From Promethearchaeota archaeon (GTDB lineage: Archaea > Asgardarchaeota > Lokiarchaeia > Sigyniarchaeales > SOKP01), in assembly GCA_019057865.1 (NCBI GenBank), contig JAHLWP010000009.1, positions 1 to 64,000 on the forward strand: 64,000 bases of DNA. Direction: 5' to 3'. Position numbers and translations under genes: made by a program. The notes beneath the pieces were generated by a model. That model worked only from the letters and a program-made list of their open reading frames with translations. It did not search any database and was not told the DNA's origin. Below, in pieces: positions 45,419 to 55,245 of the stretch (within the stretch, counting starts at the first letter, position 1; the number at the start of each line of letters is the position of its first letter).

Positions 45419-46231
45419 TTACTTAATTAAGACTTTCACTTTTTTACGAGAGCGTGGAGGGGAGCGTAGATATTTTATATCTGGATAACCTATTGCCATT
45501 ACTCCCCAACTTTTACCTCTGATCCCTGCGAGTTTAGTTAATCTAGGATTAATTTCAAAAGCTATTTGTGTCCAACCATTCCAACACGTGCCTAAACCAA
45601 GTGCTTGAGCAGCTAATCGTCCATAGGTAATTATATTCCCAATATTAAAATGTTCAAAAGTAGTTTTACCTAAAGAGTATACAATTATTATATGTGGTGC
45701 ATCATAATAAAGAGGATACTCATAAATCTTTTTTCTAATTTCATATGATTCCGCAAAATGTGATTTAGTTGATGGATTTTTAAGAAGTTCTTCTATAATT
45801 GCATCAGATAAAGCTTTTAGCTGTTCTGGGTCAGACAAAATTACAAATTTCTCCCCTCTTAGATTTGCAGCAGTAGGAGCACATTCCATTGCTTTAATAA
45901 CTTTTTGTAAGGTCTCTTCAGGTACTTTTTTGTGTTTATAAAATCTAATTGAACGATTTGCTCGTAGAAAGTTATACATTTTTTCATATGGTATATAATT
46001 TGGTAAATTTACTATTCCATCAAATGTATAAGGTTCATCTCCTAAATTTTCATATAGGATTGCTTCTTGAGGGCATATTGCAATACAATGACCACATAAC
46101 GAACAAGATCCAAAAGAATCATTAAAGATAATTTTCTCTTGTTCTTTATCTTGGCTGTATCTTCTCGGACATACCCTTACACATAATCCACAATTTGTAC
46201 ATTTAACATTATCAATTCCTACTATTGGCAT
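45419..46231 (-). CDS. Nitroreductase with N-terminal 2[4Fe-4S] ferredoxin domain
   Basis: 270 aa. Two cluster motifs (CTNCGLCVRVCP, 11-22; CSLCGHCIAICP, 39-50) precede an FMN nitroreductase domain (NRSIRFYKHKKVPEETLQKV, APTAANLRGEKFVIL, GTCWNGWTQIA). It passes electrons from ferredoxin to FMN to reduce an unknown substrate. Paralogue of 57850-58653. Both lie near SPASM radical SAM genes. Confidence 0.88.
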   Translation of the reverse strand: MPIVGIDNVKCTNCGLCVRVCPRRYSQDKEQEKIIFNDSFGSCSLCGHCIAICPQEAILYENLGDEPYTFDGIVNLPNYIPYEKMYNFLRANRSIRFYKHKKVPEETLQKVIKAMECAPTAANLRGEKFVILSDPEQLKALSDAIIEELLKNPSTKSHFAESYEIRKKIYEYPLYYDAPHIIIVYSLGKTTFEHFNIGNIITYGRLAAQALGLGTCWNGWTQIAFEINPRLTKLAGIRGKSWGVMAIGYPDIKYLRSPPRSRKKVKVLIK

Positions 46232-46470
46232 CTTAATTTTCCTCCTACTTTTAAACTATAAAAGAAGCTTTGTTCTAATAATTTCCTAAAATATAATGTA
46301 TGTCTTAAAAAATTATTAATTTTATGATATGGAAGGTCTAGTAATACAGAATATAATTCCAATATAAAAAACAACTAACATTGCAAGGATTTTTTCAGTA
46401 AACCTAAAATATAAGGCTTAATTATTTTGTTACTTGATTTTTTATTAAAAAAAAAACATAACGAAATAAT

Positions 46471-47394
46471 ATGACACAAAAGAGAGAAAAAGTTAAATGT
46501 CCAGTATGTGGTTCTAAATTTATTCCTGAATCTTTTCATTTTGAAAAAACAAGTTTTGATCAAGTAGAATCTAAAGGAGAGCTTGTAGAATTTCCAAAAG
46601 GCTCTCATCAGCTTGAAGTTAAACCATTCACATCAATCCGGGGTTCATTTGTAACTTATTGTCCTCAATGTGGATATCTGATAAAATTTGCATCAGAAAT
46701 TGGTAGAAAAGAAATAGTAGAAGAACCATCTCGCATAAAAAAGCGGGGTTCATTTAAGGAATTTGGGCAATCATATAAATATAAGTTTAACCCACGTGAA
46801 AAACCCTATATGGATTATTCAGATTATTTTATAGAAAAAGTTGATAATATTAAAAAAAAAATTAAAAATGCATTAGATGAAATAAATTTTGCTCAATGGG
46901 GAAGTTCATATAGCAAATGGAAAGAAGATAAATCTATAGATTCGTTCAAATTCTTAATACACTTTTATTCAACTTTAGTAGACTATTTGGATTCCCAAAT
47001 TGAGAATCATAGTAATAAATCAATGGTACAAAAAATAGAGGAATTAAATGTATCTAAAAGTCTTGAACTATTGATTAAAAAAGTAGGAGAATTAAGGAAT
47101 AAAATAGCTCATGAAGTCTATGAACTAAATGAAGAGGAAGAAGATTTAGTTGAGAGAACCTTTACTCAATTTATGAATTATCTAGTAATGAAGCAATTAA
47201 ACCCTCTAAATTTGGATAAGATTAAGATTGAACCTGAATATTTCTTTATTGATATTAATAAAATTAAATATGAAATTCAGGAGTTTTTAAATTTGTATTT
47301 AGGGAATTTGTTGCCTTTAAAGGAGTTTTATAATAATTTCTTAATTCCATTATTAGAGGAACTTGGAGTTAGAATCCCTAATTATAATCCTTAA
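46471..47394 (+). CDS. Zinc-ribbon protein with HEPN-like C-terminal region
   Basis: 307 aa. The N-terminal ribbon has Cys pairs at C10/C13 and C64/C67 (KCPVCGSKF ... YCPQCGYLI). The C-terminal half is helical and contains ELRNKIAHEVYEL, an RX4H motif (R209, H214) in a setting like HEPN RNase domains. No nucleotidyltransferase partner is adjacent; the MNT/HEPN pair at 47.5-48.3 kb is on the opposite strand. A HEPN function is a suggestion; family unknown. Confidence 0.5.
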   Translation: MTQKREKVKCPVCGSKFIPESFHFEKTSFDQVESKGELVEFPKGSHQLEVKPFTSIRGSFVTYCPQCGYLIKFASEIGRKEIVEEPSRIKKRGSFKEFGQSYKYKFNPREKPYMDYSDYFIEKVDNIKKKIKNALDEINFAQWGSSYSKWKEDKSIDSFKFLIHFYSTLVDYLDSQIENHSNKSMVQKIEELNVSKSLELLIKKVGELRNKIAHEVYELNEEEEDLVERTFTQFMNYLVMKQLNPLNLDKIKIEPEYFFIDINKIKYEIQEFLNLYLGNLLPLKEFYNNFLIPLLEELGVRIPNYNP

Positions 47395-47522
47395 AGATTT
47401 TTTTTATTGAAATTTGTTAACATTTCTGAATGTTTGCAAACTCATGACAATTAGAGAAACCAATGAAGGAAAACCAAAACTCAATTTTGAATTTAAAGTT
47501 TAATTTGTTTAAATAAATAATT

Positions 47523-47948
47523 TTACTCAAATGCCTGAGGGATCCATGTAGAATGGCCCTTAACAATCTTATACTTATTTACTATATCTTGATGAATCTT
47601 TTTTAAATTATTAAAGAAATCTTCGCCATATAATGGAATTCCTTCCTTCATAGCAAATAAACTAGTGCAGTGTCTACTTTTAATCATTGAAATGAATTCA
47701 GATGGGGTAAATCCTAGAGGTTCAATGGGGTCATATGTTTCTATTAGTTCAAATAATAAAGTAGCTCTTTGATAATAATCTTTTGGAAGGTTTGAACTAA
47801 TAACAATTATATCAATGTCGCTTCTTTGATTAAAATCTCCTCTTGCGAGAGATCCATATAAGATAATGCACTTCGGATTTAAGGTACTAATCACGTTGTT
47901 ACAGAATTTTTTTATTCCTTTTCTGAAAATTTTTTTAGGTTCTTTCAT
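47523..47948 (-). CDS. MNT-family nucleotidyltransferase
   Basis: 141 aa. IILYGSLARGDFNQRSDIDIIVI contains GS and DxD metal residues. It overlaps the HEPN gene upstream by 4 bases. Expected to partner the HEPN protein as toxin-antitoxin or related RNA-modifying pair. Confidence 0.85.
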   Translation of the reverse strand: MKEPKKIFRKGIKKFCNNVISTLNPKCIILYGSLARGDFNQRSDIDIIVISSNLPKDYYQRATLLFELIETYDPIEPLGFTPSEFISMIKSRHCTSLFAMKEGIPLYGEDFFNNLKKIHQDIVNKYKIVKGHSTWIPQAFE

Positions 47949-48340
47949 TTCTTTAGTCCTTTAATGAAATTCATTATTATTTGAGCATTTTCTAATGCTT
48001 CTTTTGCAATATTTTCATCGTGGTATTCATACGGGGATCCAGATGAGTGAGCATTCGGATATCGTGAAGGGATGTAATGTAAATCCAATTTTTTACTAGG
48101 AGTTAATATTTCAGAAATATCATATTTCTGGTCTTTAAGGTCTTTAATCAGTTTAGTTAAAGAATGACCAAAAGGAGTAAGTCCCAATCCATATAGAAAC
48201 CCTTTAAGTGCAAACTCTGCTGCTTGTTGGCATTTAAAGCAACACCAGTTATAAAATTTATTTTCTTTGTCAATTAAAGCGGATTTGTAAGTATTTTCAG
48301 CTTCTTTCATCCATCTATTATATTCATCATCATCAAACAT
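47945..48340 (-). CDS. HEPN-domain protein (classical type)
   Basis: 131 aa: WMKEAENTYKSALIDKENKF, NWCCFKCQQAAEFALKGFLY, then HSLTKLI and ALENAQIIMNFIK, the classical HEPN family. It differs from the HepT/DUF86 members elsewhere in this window and lacks an obvious RX4HXY motif, so RNase activity is uncertain. Operon with the MNT gene. Confidence 0.85.
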   Translation of the reverse strand: MFDDDEYNRWMKEAENTYKSALIDKENKFYNWCCFKCQQAAEFALKGFLYGLGLTPFGHSLTKLIKDLKDQKYDISEILTPSKKLDLHYIPSRYPNAHSSGSPYEYHDENIAKEALENAQIIMNFIKGLKK

Positions 48341-48485
48341 TATTATTCACTAGATATAAAATAATTGTAATAAATTTGTTTATCAACACACAAATTTTAG
48401 TTTTTAAATAGATTAATTTTTATTTTCTTGATTATAAAAGTTATAATTAGTTTTAAATAACTATGAAAAAAATATTAATTAGATT

Positions 48486-50051
48486 ATGAATGAAATTCAA
48501 GAAAATTTCCAGTCTGTTACAGAATTTCGTCTGACCAAGAAGAAATTCCTTCTTAATTTGATAAAGTTACTCCCGAAAATGAGAAAAATTAGGAAGAGAG
48601 CCGAAAAAATTTTATCTGAAATTAAAATCCCAAAGTTAGAAGTAAAAGCACCTGCTAAAGATATTATTCAGAAGGATTTAGAAGATATTTGTAAGGTTCC
48701 ACACCGGAGGATAGGAACCAAGGAAGCTCATGAAATTGAAGATTTTTTGGTGAGTAAACTTCAAGAATTAGGATTGGAATCTGTTAAGAAGGAATCACTT
48801 GATATTATAAATTGGAGTGCTACTAACTGGCTATTAATGGTATCAACGAAAGATGAAAAAATTGAAGTCCCATGCTTTTATGTACTTAATACAGGATTTA
48901 CTAAAGATAATGGTATAACGGCTCCATTGGTCTATGTTGGAACTGGACAAGATAAAGACTTTAAAGAAAAAGATGTCCAAGATAAGATTGTAGTTGCAGA
49001 TATTGAATGTCCAACTTTACCTTTAGGCAAATTAATAAACATAGCAAAGCCATATTATGTTTCTGATCCCTCAAATTCAATTGATAAAACTACTGAAATG
49101 ACTTTAACTTTTGCTTTAATAAATTTTCCTCCTCAAGCTTTAGGTGGAAAAAGAAGAGAGGATTCTGTCTATTGGAAAGCATTCGATAGAGGAGCATTGG
49201 GATTAATCTTAATTCTAAGGGATTATTCTTCAAATATTAATAGTCATTGGGGCCCCTATGATGGAGTTATGAAACCTCTTCCTGCATTATACGTAGGGAA
49301 ATATGACGGAATAAAAATTCGAGAATTAGCACAAGAGGAACATTCTCAAGGTACAATAATCCTTGAAGGATTTAAAGAACCAAGTGTAGCTCATAATATT
49401 TGGGGCATTTTACCTGGAAATTCAGAAAAAATGATAATGATTTCCAGTCATCATGATTCAGCTTTTAAAGGAGCATCAGAAGATGGAACTGGAGTAGCTA
49501 TGGTATTAGCTCAATTAAGAGCTTGGTCAAAAATTCCTAAGAAAGAAAGACCGAGATCTTTATTGTTTTGTTTATCAGCAGGACATCTATATGCAGGGAT
49601 AGGAGCTGAAACTTTTGCACGCAAATATAAAAACACAATATTAAAAAACGTATTGGTTGATGTAAATTTAGAGCATTTATGCGCGAAAGAAGTTATAGAA
49701 GACCAAGAGACTCATAATTTCAAACTAACAGATAATTTAGCCTTGGGGGCTGTTTTTTTATCACAAAATGAAAACTTAGTTGCACAAACTATTAAGGCAT
49801 TTAAAGAATACAAGATTGAAAGAATGATATTAATTCCAGATAATTTTTTCGCAACACCTCCAATAGGAGAGGCAGGACATTTTGCAACTCAAGGAGATTT
49901 AAAAGTGATTCAGTGGATTCGATCTCCATATTACTTACTTACAGCCGAAGATACATTAGATAAAATTGATATAAATAAATTACATCCTACTGCTCAATGT
50001 ATAACTGATTTGATCAATTCCTTGATGTTAATGCCACAAGAGAAATTTTAG
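48486..50051 (+). CDS. M28-family metallopeptidase
   Basis: 521 aa. Zinc-binding segments include MISSHHDSAFKGASEDGTGV (HxD and the bridging Asp) and LVDVNLEHLCAKE (acidic ligands), with a PA-like insert between about 130 and 290 (APLVYVGTGQDKDF, DRGALGLILI). No signal peptide; probably cytoplasmic aminopeptidase. The final His is probably in GEAGHFATQG. Stand-alone gene with AT-rich promoter. Confidence 0.75.
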   Translation: MNEIQENFQSVTEFRLTKKKFLLNLIKLLPKMRKIRKRAEKILSEIKIPKLEVKAPAKDIIQKDLEDICKVPHRRIGTKEAHEIEDFLVSKLQELGLESVKKESLDIINWSATNWLLMVSTKDEKIEVPCFYVLNTGFTKDNGITAPLVYVGTGQDKDFKEKDVQDKIVVADIECPTLPLGKLINIAKPYYVSDPSNSIDKTTEMTLTFALINFPPQALGGKRREDSVYWKAFDRGALGLILILRDYSSNINSHWGPYDGVMKPLPALYVGKYDGIKIRELAQEEHSQGTIILEGFKEPSVAHNIWGILPGNSEKMIMISSHHDSAFKGASEDGTGVAMVLAQLRAWSKIPKKERPRSLLFCLSAGHLYAGIGAETFARKYKNTILKNVLVDVNLEHLCAKEVIEDQETHNFKLTDNLALGAVFLSQNENLVAQTIKAFKEYKIERMILIPDNFFATPPIGEAGHFATQGDLKVIQWIRSPYYLLTAEDTLDKIDINKLHPTAQCITDLINSLMLMPQEKF

Positions 50052-50135
50052 AACTAAAGTAAAATGACCCCCTATGATTATGAATTATATATATATCAAA
50101 TTAATTATAAAACCAAGTTTGGAGGTAAATAAGAA

Positions 50136-50927
50136 ATGCCAAAAGCTAAAGTTAATGGTTTTAATTTATATTACGAGATTCACGGTGAAGGTTTTCCGCT
50201 TTTAATGATTCTAGGTTTATCTGAAAATGTTTATTGGTGGGATCCTCCTCTTATAGAAGAACTTTCAAAGAGCTTCAAAGTAATTGTATTTGATAATAGA
50301 GACGTTGGACGGAGTGATAAAACTGAAGGTGAATTGACATGTAAAATGATGGCTGATGATATAGTTGGATTAATGGACGCTTTAGATATCAATAGGGCAC
50401 ATATTTTAGGTCATTCTATGGGTGGTTATATCTCTCAAGAGTTAGTTCTTAATTACCCTGAGCGAGTTGAAAGACTTATTCTTTGTTCTTCAGGTTGTGG
50501 TGGTTCAAAAGCACCTCTAATAAATCCTAAAACGCTGCGTTTTTTAATGAAATTATCTCGACGAGAGCATACAAGAAAATTGGTTGAAGAAGGGGTGCCG
50601 CATATGTTCTCAGATGATATTATAAAGAATAATCCTGAGTATATAGACAAAAAAATTGACGATATACTCATAATTCCAACGGGTCCAGATGTTTTTAAGC
50701 GGCAAATAGCTAGTTTTAATTCATATAGGCGATTGAAAAACATAAAAGTACCTACTTTAATACTACATGGTAAGAAAGATATTATTTTACCCCCTGGAAA
50801 TGCTGAAATCTTTGCAGAAAAAATATCTGGGGCAAAACTCATATATTTTGAGAATAGTGCACATATGATATTTATGGAGGAACCAGTAAAATTTGCAGAG
50901 ATAGTACTTGAATTTCTTAAAGGATAA
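50136..50927 (+). CDS. Alpha/beta hydrolase
   Basis: 263 aa with the full fold: GFPLLMILGL, FDNRDVGRSDK, nucleophile LGHSMGGYIS, acid LHGKKDIILP and base His ENSAHMIF. GGAGG ribosome-binding site 10 nt before the ATG. Probably esterase or C-C hydrolase; substrate unknown. Confidence 0.88.
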   Translation: MPKAKVNGFNLYYEIHGEGFPLLMILGLSENVYWWDPPLIEELSKSFKVIVFDNRDVGRSDKTEGELTCKMMADDIVGLMDALDINRAHILGHSMGGYISQELVLNYPERVERLILCSSGCGGSKAPLINPKTLRFLMKLSRREHTRKLVEEGVPHMFSDDIIKNNPEYIDKKIDDILIIPTGPDVFKRQIASFNSYRRLKNIKVPTLILHGKKDIILPPGNAEIFAEKISGAKLIYFENSAHMIFMEEPVKFAEIVLEFLKG

Positions 50928-50975
50928 TTAATTTGTCTTTTTCCAATAGTTAAACGAAACCGTAATGAATCTGAA

Positions 50976-51410
50976 TTAAAATTCAAACCTACATTTAGTA
51001 CAAACTCTCTTTTTTGCATAGATGCGTCTTGGAATATAGCTAATAATCTTAGATTTATCATCCTCTTCTCTAATAGCAAAACCCATCGCACCACAGTTAG
51101 GGCATAGCCTTTTTAGCGTGCTAGTAACTACACCGGAAGGAGTTGTAGGGGGTGCTTGTTGTGTTGGTACTGTTGGGGTAGGTACTGTTGGTGTATACGA
51201 TTGCTGGCTTGGGTAAGATGGTGGAGTTGGCTGGAGTGATACGTTTTGAATTTGAGCTTTTAATTGGCTGTTCTCATTTAGTAATTTGGTTATTTGATTT
51301 TCCTGTTGAGTGACAAGTACTTGATAATATTGAACTTGATTCCATAATTTTGTGATTTGATTCGACAATTTATTAATTATTGTTTCATAATCGGATTCGG
51401 GATCATCCAT
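50976..51410 (-). CDS. Coiled-coil, Pro/Thr-linker, zinc-ribbon protein
   Basis: 144 aa in three parts: a coiled coil (5-58, LSNQITKLWNQVQYYQVLVT ... NENSQLKAQI), a Pro/Thr/Gln-rich linker (60-100), and a C-terminal ribbon (LCPNCGAMGFAIRE ... VCTKCRFEF). Likely an oligomeric adaptor that binds nucleic acid or protein. Family not known to me. Confidence 0.55.
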   Translation of the reverse strand: MDDPESDYETIINKLSNQITKLWNQVQYYQVLVTQQENQITKLLNENSQLKAQIQNVSLQPTPPSYPSQQSYTPTVPTPTVPTQQAPPTTPSGVVTSTLKRLCPNCGAMGFAIREEDDKSKIISYIPRRIYAKKRVCTKCRFEF

Positions 51411-51619
51411 ATTGCTATATATTCTTTCCTCACATTCGACAATATTGTCGCATGTTCCTATTGTACTTAGTTTGTACTAAAATATAAATATTATTAGATT
51501 GAATTTTTTGCATAATTTAACAATTGACAGTTAAATATAAAAATCTTTATCTAAAGATATTATAGAATGAGTACATTCTAAGTAAATAAATTTAAAAACA
51601 TAAATAATTTGAGTGAAAT

Positions 51620-52075
51620 ATGCCTAATGTTAATATTAATGATACCGAGTTGTATTATATTGAACATGGTTCGGGAACTCCCTTTTTAGTTATGCATGGG
51701 GGCTTAGGAGTTGATCATACCTATTTTCGTCCAGCACTTGATCCTTTGGGTGATATTTTCAAACTGATTTTTTATGATCATAGAGGTCATGGTCGTTCTG
51801 GGCGACCACCAATCAATACAATTACGTATGAGCAACTTGCTGATGATGCTAATGCATTGAGAGAGACCTTAGGTTATGATAAAATTGGAGTTATAGGGGA
51901 TTCTGCTGGCGGATATATTGCATTGCACTATGCAATTCGCCATCAAAAAAACATCAGCTATCTGACGCATTTAAAATGCTCCAAAAAGAAGTCGCACGAG
52001 ATTCTGCAATTGCGCAAAAATATGATGATTAATATTAATCTGAAAAAAAGATATTTTTATAAATTTAGAATTTAA
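51620..52075 (+). pseudogene. Alpha/beta hydrolase, C-terminal part lost
   Basis: Residues 1-112 match alpha/beta hydrolases (VNINDTELYYIEHGSGTPFL, YDHRGHGRSG, nucleophile IGDSAGGYIALHYAIRH). After this the frame turns into Lys/Asn-rich sequence, while another frame reads QLSDAFKMLQKEVARDSAIA before its own stop. Indels must have removed the cap and the catalytic Asp and His. Probably inactive. Confidence 0.75.
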
Positions 52076-52084
52076 AATTTATAA

Positions 52085-53134
52085 TTACATTTTAAATGGT
52101 AATTTTGTATTAGAAGGAATTGTATCGATGTATTTCTTTCTAAATTCTTCATTTAACATAGGGCATTCTTTTTTCACCCATTCTTCCCAAAACATTGGAT
52201 TGTCCCACATTCTATCTAAAATTGTTTTCAGAGGTTCTTCCCTGACGTTTCCGAAAGTAAGCGGCATAAAGCAACAAGGCTGGACATCGCCATAAGGTGA
52301 AATATAAAAATACAATTGATCTGCTACTCCCCTGCATTGGCTTGAAGTTTGGGTTTGAAAATAGAAATCACGACAAACATAGGGAAAATCTACAATTTTT
52401 CTAACTGTTCGCTCTTCTTCCTGTGTTAGTGCTACTTCAGGATGATATAGCCATCTTCCCGCGGGAGTAGGTAATAAATATCTTACTCCATTAGCTCCAA
52501 GATCTTTTGCCAATTGGATGACCTTTTCAAACTCCCCATTAGCTAAATTTTCCTTCGTTATATAAGTAGATAAAGTACATTTTAGTCTCGCATCAAGTGC
52601 ATTTTTTATACCTTGTACAGCTTTCTCAAAAGTCCCTTTCACACCTCGTAATTCATCGTGCATTTCTGGAATAGGACTATCGATACTTACATAGAGCATT
52701 TCTAAGCCGTGTTCTTTTAATTGTTTTGCGTAATCTCTCGTAATTTTTAATCCATTTGTATCACAGAAGACGTATACAGATCTCTCTGAAGCATACTTTA
52801 TTAATTCCATGATATCTGGTCTCATGGTTGGCTCACCACCAAAAAAGTTAACTACAAACGCTTTAGCTGATTGATCTAGCACATCCTTAATTTCATCCGT
52901 TGATAGCTCTCTATTTGGCTCATTTTCGTAACTACCGACACAACAATGTGGACATGTAAGTTGACAGTTATACGTTATACCAAACATGAGATAAAAGACA
53001 TCAGCTCCTCCTCTTACGCCTCCTCTTTCTTCATTAAACCACTTAGATATAAGTTCCTGGTTATAAGTTAATGGAATTTTATATTCTTCCCATAGATTAT
53101 CTTCTTCCGAAAATCTTTCATCTTCTATTTCCAT
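52085..53134 (-). CDS. SPASM-type radical SAM protein
   Basis: 349 aa. FGITYNCQLTCPHCCVGSY has the CxxxCxxC cluster (C57, C61, C64); VNFFGGEPTMRPDI is the SAM-binding GGE strand; YVSIDSPIPEMHD and a C-terminal auxiliary-cluster Cys set (SSQCRGVADQ, DVQPCCFMPL) follow. Related to 56288-57559 (shared SIDSPIPEEHDSVRG-type loop). Substrate is unknown; no short precursor-peptide gene is obvious beside it. Confidence 0.88.
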   Translation of the reverse strand: MEIEDERFSEEDNLWEEYKIPLTYNQELISKWFNEERGGVRGGADVFYLMFGITYNCQLTCPHCCVGSYENEPNRELSTDEIKDVLDQSAKAFVVNFFGGEPTMRPDIMELIKYASERSVYVFCDTNGLKITRDYAKQLKEHGLEMLYVSIDSPIPEMHDELRGVKGTFEKAVQGIKNALDARLKCTLSTYITKENLANGEFEKVIQLAKDLGANGVRYLLPTPAGRWLYHPEVALTQEEERTVRKIVDFPYVCRDFYFQTQTSSQCRGVADQLYFYISPYGDVQPCCFMPLTFGNVREEPLKTILDRMWDNPMFWEEWVKKECPMLNEEFRKKYIDTIPSNTKLPFKM

Positions 53135-53363
53135 TTATAATCCCACTATTTTTCTTTGGAATAAAGATTGATAGGTGAATAGATGATATTAGACTTTATA
53201 AGGATGATTATTGATTTTATTAATTTATTAAATAAATCCAAAAAAAAGATTTTTAACTAGTTAATTACCTTAATTAAGATATATTTACTAATGATGTTAA
53301 GAAATGATGGATAGAGATAACCTCGAAGAATAACAATGCAAAAAATTAGAAAAAAAAAATTTC

Positions 53364-54245
53364 TTATAAACCTTTATAGATTTTGAAACCTTGGCTAAGC
53401 CAGTATGTAACTCCTTTAACTAGCATTTCAGGAAATTGCTCAAGAGTGGATTTAGGAATTAATTTTTCAAAAACATTTTCAATTAAATAGGGAACATCGT
53501 CCAAATGGTCTGTATTCTCTTCAAATGCTTTCCAATATAGCTCATAATTTGCTATAGATTCGTCAAGAATACTTTTAGCCTCCTCGTCATAAATATAACC
53601 AAAATGATCTAAACTCATAGTCTCATAATCAATTTTTTTAAGTTTATCGATTGCTTTAAGATAAGCCTCAAGATTCCATTTAGGGGGCAAAAATGGAGGG
53701 ACGAATACATTATCTTCAACTTTCATCCCAATTATATCTCCTACGAATAAATTTTTATTTTTTTCATCAAGGATGGAAATATCATCATTCATATGACCTG
53801 GTGTCTCAAAAATTTTCAATGTTATTCCATCTAAATCAACAGTATCACCTTCTTTAAGTGGTATAATATCATCTTCAATATTGTTGAAGGGACCAGACTC
53901 AAAAACGTCGTTAAAAGATTGATCCCTTAAGTTGGGAATTGCAGCTTCAGATGCATATATTTCAATTTCTTTTCCTAATTTCTTAGCTCTCTGGCTTAGA
54001 AAAGGTATTGCTTGAACATGATCCCAATGAGAATGGGTAATAATAATTATATCAGGGGGGAAAAAATTCAATCCTTTTAGCTTTTTAAGGGTTTTACGTG
54101 CTTCAATATGAGTTCCTGAATCTATTAAACATTTTTTTCCTGCTTCTATAAGATATATAGACATTATTCTTGGAATTCCCATCATCTCAGCGTCGATTAG
54201 TGTTGTATCCTCATTAACTTTTCCTGGTGTTCTATTAGCAGTCAT
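53364..54245 (-). CDS. Metallo-beta-lactamase-fold hydrolase
   Basis: 293 aa. ITHSHWDHVQAIPFL is the HxHxDH metal site; ETPGHMNDDISILDE adds the third His, GDIIG the bridging Asp, and SLDHFGYIYDE the last His. Hydrolyses thioester, lactone or similar; substrate unknown. No signal peptide. Confidence 0.85.
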   Translation of the reverse strand: MTANRTPGKVNEDTTLIDAEMMGIPRIMSIYLIEAGKKCLIDSGTHIEARKTLKKLKGLNFFPPDIIIITHSHWDHVQAIPFLSQRAKKLGKEIEIYASEAAIPNLRDQSFNDVFESGPFNNIEDDIIPLKEGDTVDLDGITLKIFETPGHMNDDISILDEKNKNLFVGDIIGMKVEDNVFVPPFLPPKWNLEAYLKAIDKLKKIDYETMSLDHFGYIYDEEAKSILDESIANYELYWKAFEENTDHLDDVPYLIENVFEKLIPKSTLEQFPEMLVKGVTYWLSQGFKIYKGL

Positions 54246-54487
54246 TAAATCATTTCACCTCTTTTCTTAAATAAAGATGCATAGTTGAAAAGATTATATC
54301 AGAATTTATAAGGCTAATTGTTATGAGAGAATATTAATAATTTTATGAGCTAATAAACTATTAAGATTTTTCTCTTAATGATGATTAATTATAACTTATC
54401 TGAAAGGCTCTTTTTTAATATTTAAGCGTTTTATTTAAATACTACCTTAATCTCAATTTAAATAGTTAATATTCTAGGTGGATACAA

Positions 54488-55237
54488 ATGAAAAATATGA
54501 TAGTTTGGGGTCATAGGGGTGCAGGATTAAGAGAAGTTGAAAATACATTAATATCGTTCAGAAAAGCTGTTGAAATGGGGGTTGATGGTATTAAAACAGA
54601 AGCTCAATTATCAAAAGATGGAGAAATAATCCTTCAATTCTTACCATTTCTAATAATCAATAACAATAAAATTTCGATTAAAGATTTAAATCTTGAAGAG
54701 ATTAAACAAGTTAAGCTGGAGAATGGTGATGAGATTCCTACCCTTCGTGAAATGTTTGAAGAATTTAAAAATACAATCGTGTATTGCTTTGACATAAAAG
54801 AGGTTGAAACAGGGATAAAAATAATAGATTTAGCAAAAGAATATGATCTTCTTGAAAAAATTGAAATTACTAAGCCAGCTACTCATACAGGCTCAATTGA
54901 TTCATTTTTTAAGCCATTGAGGGAGAAAAGCAGAGAAGTTACTTTAGTGATTTCTTTTTTTAATGATAAACAAATAATGGAAAACAATTATTCAGTGTTA
55001 AAAAAGTTAAAAGAACTAAATGTTCAAGTTGTAAATTTACTTCACCATCGATTTAATTTAGAAGTCTTCGAACAAGTAAAGAAAGCTGGCTTTAAATTTT
55101 ATCTCTGGGCCGTTCTTTTTAAATATTTTATGAAGAAGTACATTAATTTGAGTTACGATGGATATAAAATTGATGGAATCTTCACAAACTTTCCTGATAA
55201 ATTAGTAAACTTAAGAACAGAAGTTCAATACTTATAA
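54488..55237 (+). CDS. GDPD-fold protein with altered catalytic residues (paralogue)
   Basis: 249 aa, paralogue of 3034-3786. It keeps VWGHRGAGLREVENTLISF and LSKDGEII, but IExD is IKTEA and the HD after the hairpin is QF. The ExK segment is FDIKEVE. A GGTGG ribosome-binding site stands 6 nt before the ATG. Here it is alone, without an SCP2 gene, and convergent with an MBL-fold gene (8 bp apart). Possibly a lipid- or phosphodiester-binding protein rather than an enzyme. Confidence 0.8.
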   Translation: MKNMIVWGHRGAGLREVENTLISFRKAVEMGVDGIKTEAQLSKDGEIILQFLPFLIINNNKISIKDLNLEEIKQVKLENGDEIPTLREMFEEFKNTIVYCFDIKEVETGIKIIDLAKEYDLLEKIEITKPATHTGSIDSFFKPLREKSREVTLVISFFNDKQIMENNYSVLKKLKELNVQVVNLLHHRFNLEVFEQVKKAGFKFYLWAVLFKYFMKKYINLSYDGYKIDGIFTNFPDKLVNLRTEVQYL

Positions 55238-55245
55238 GAAAAAAA

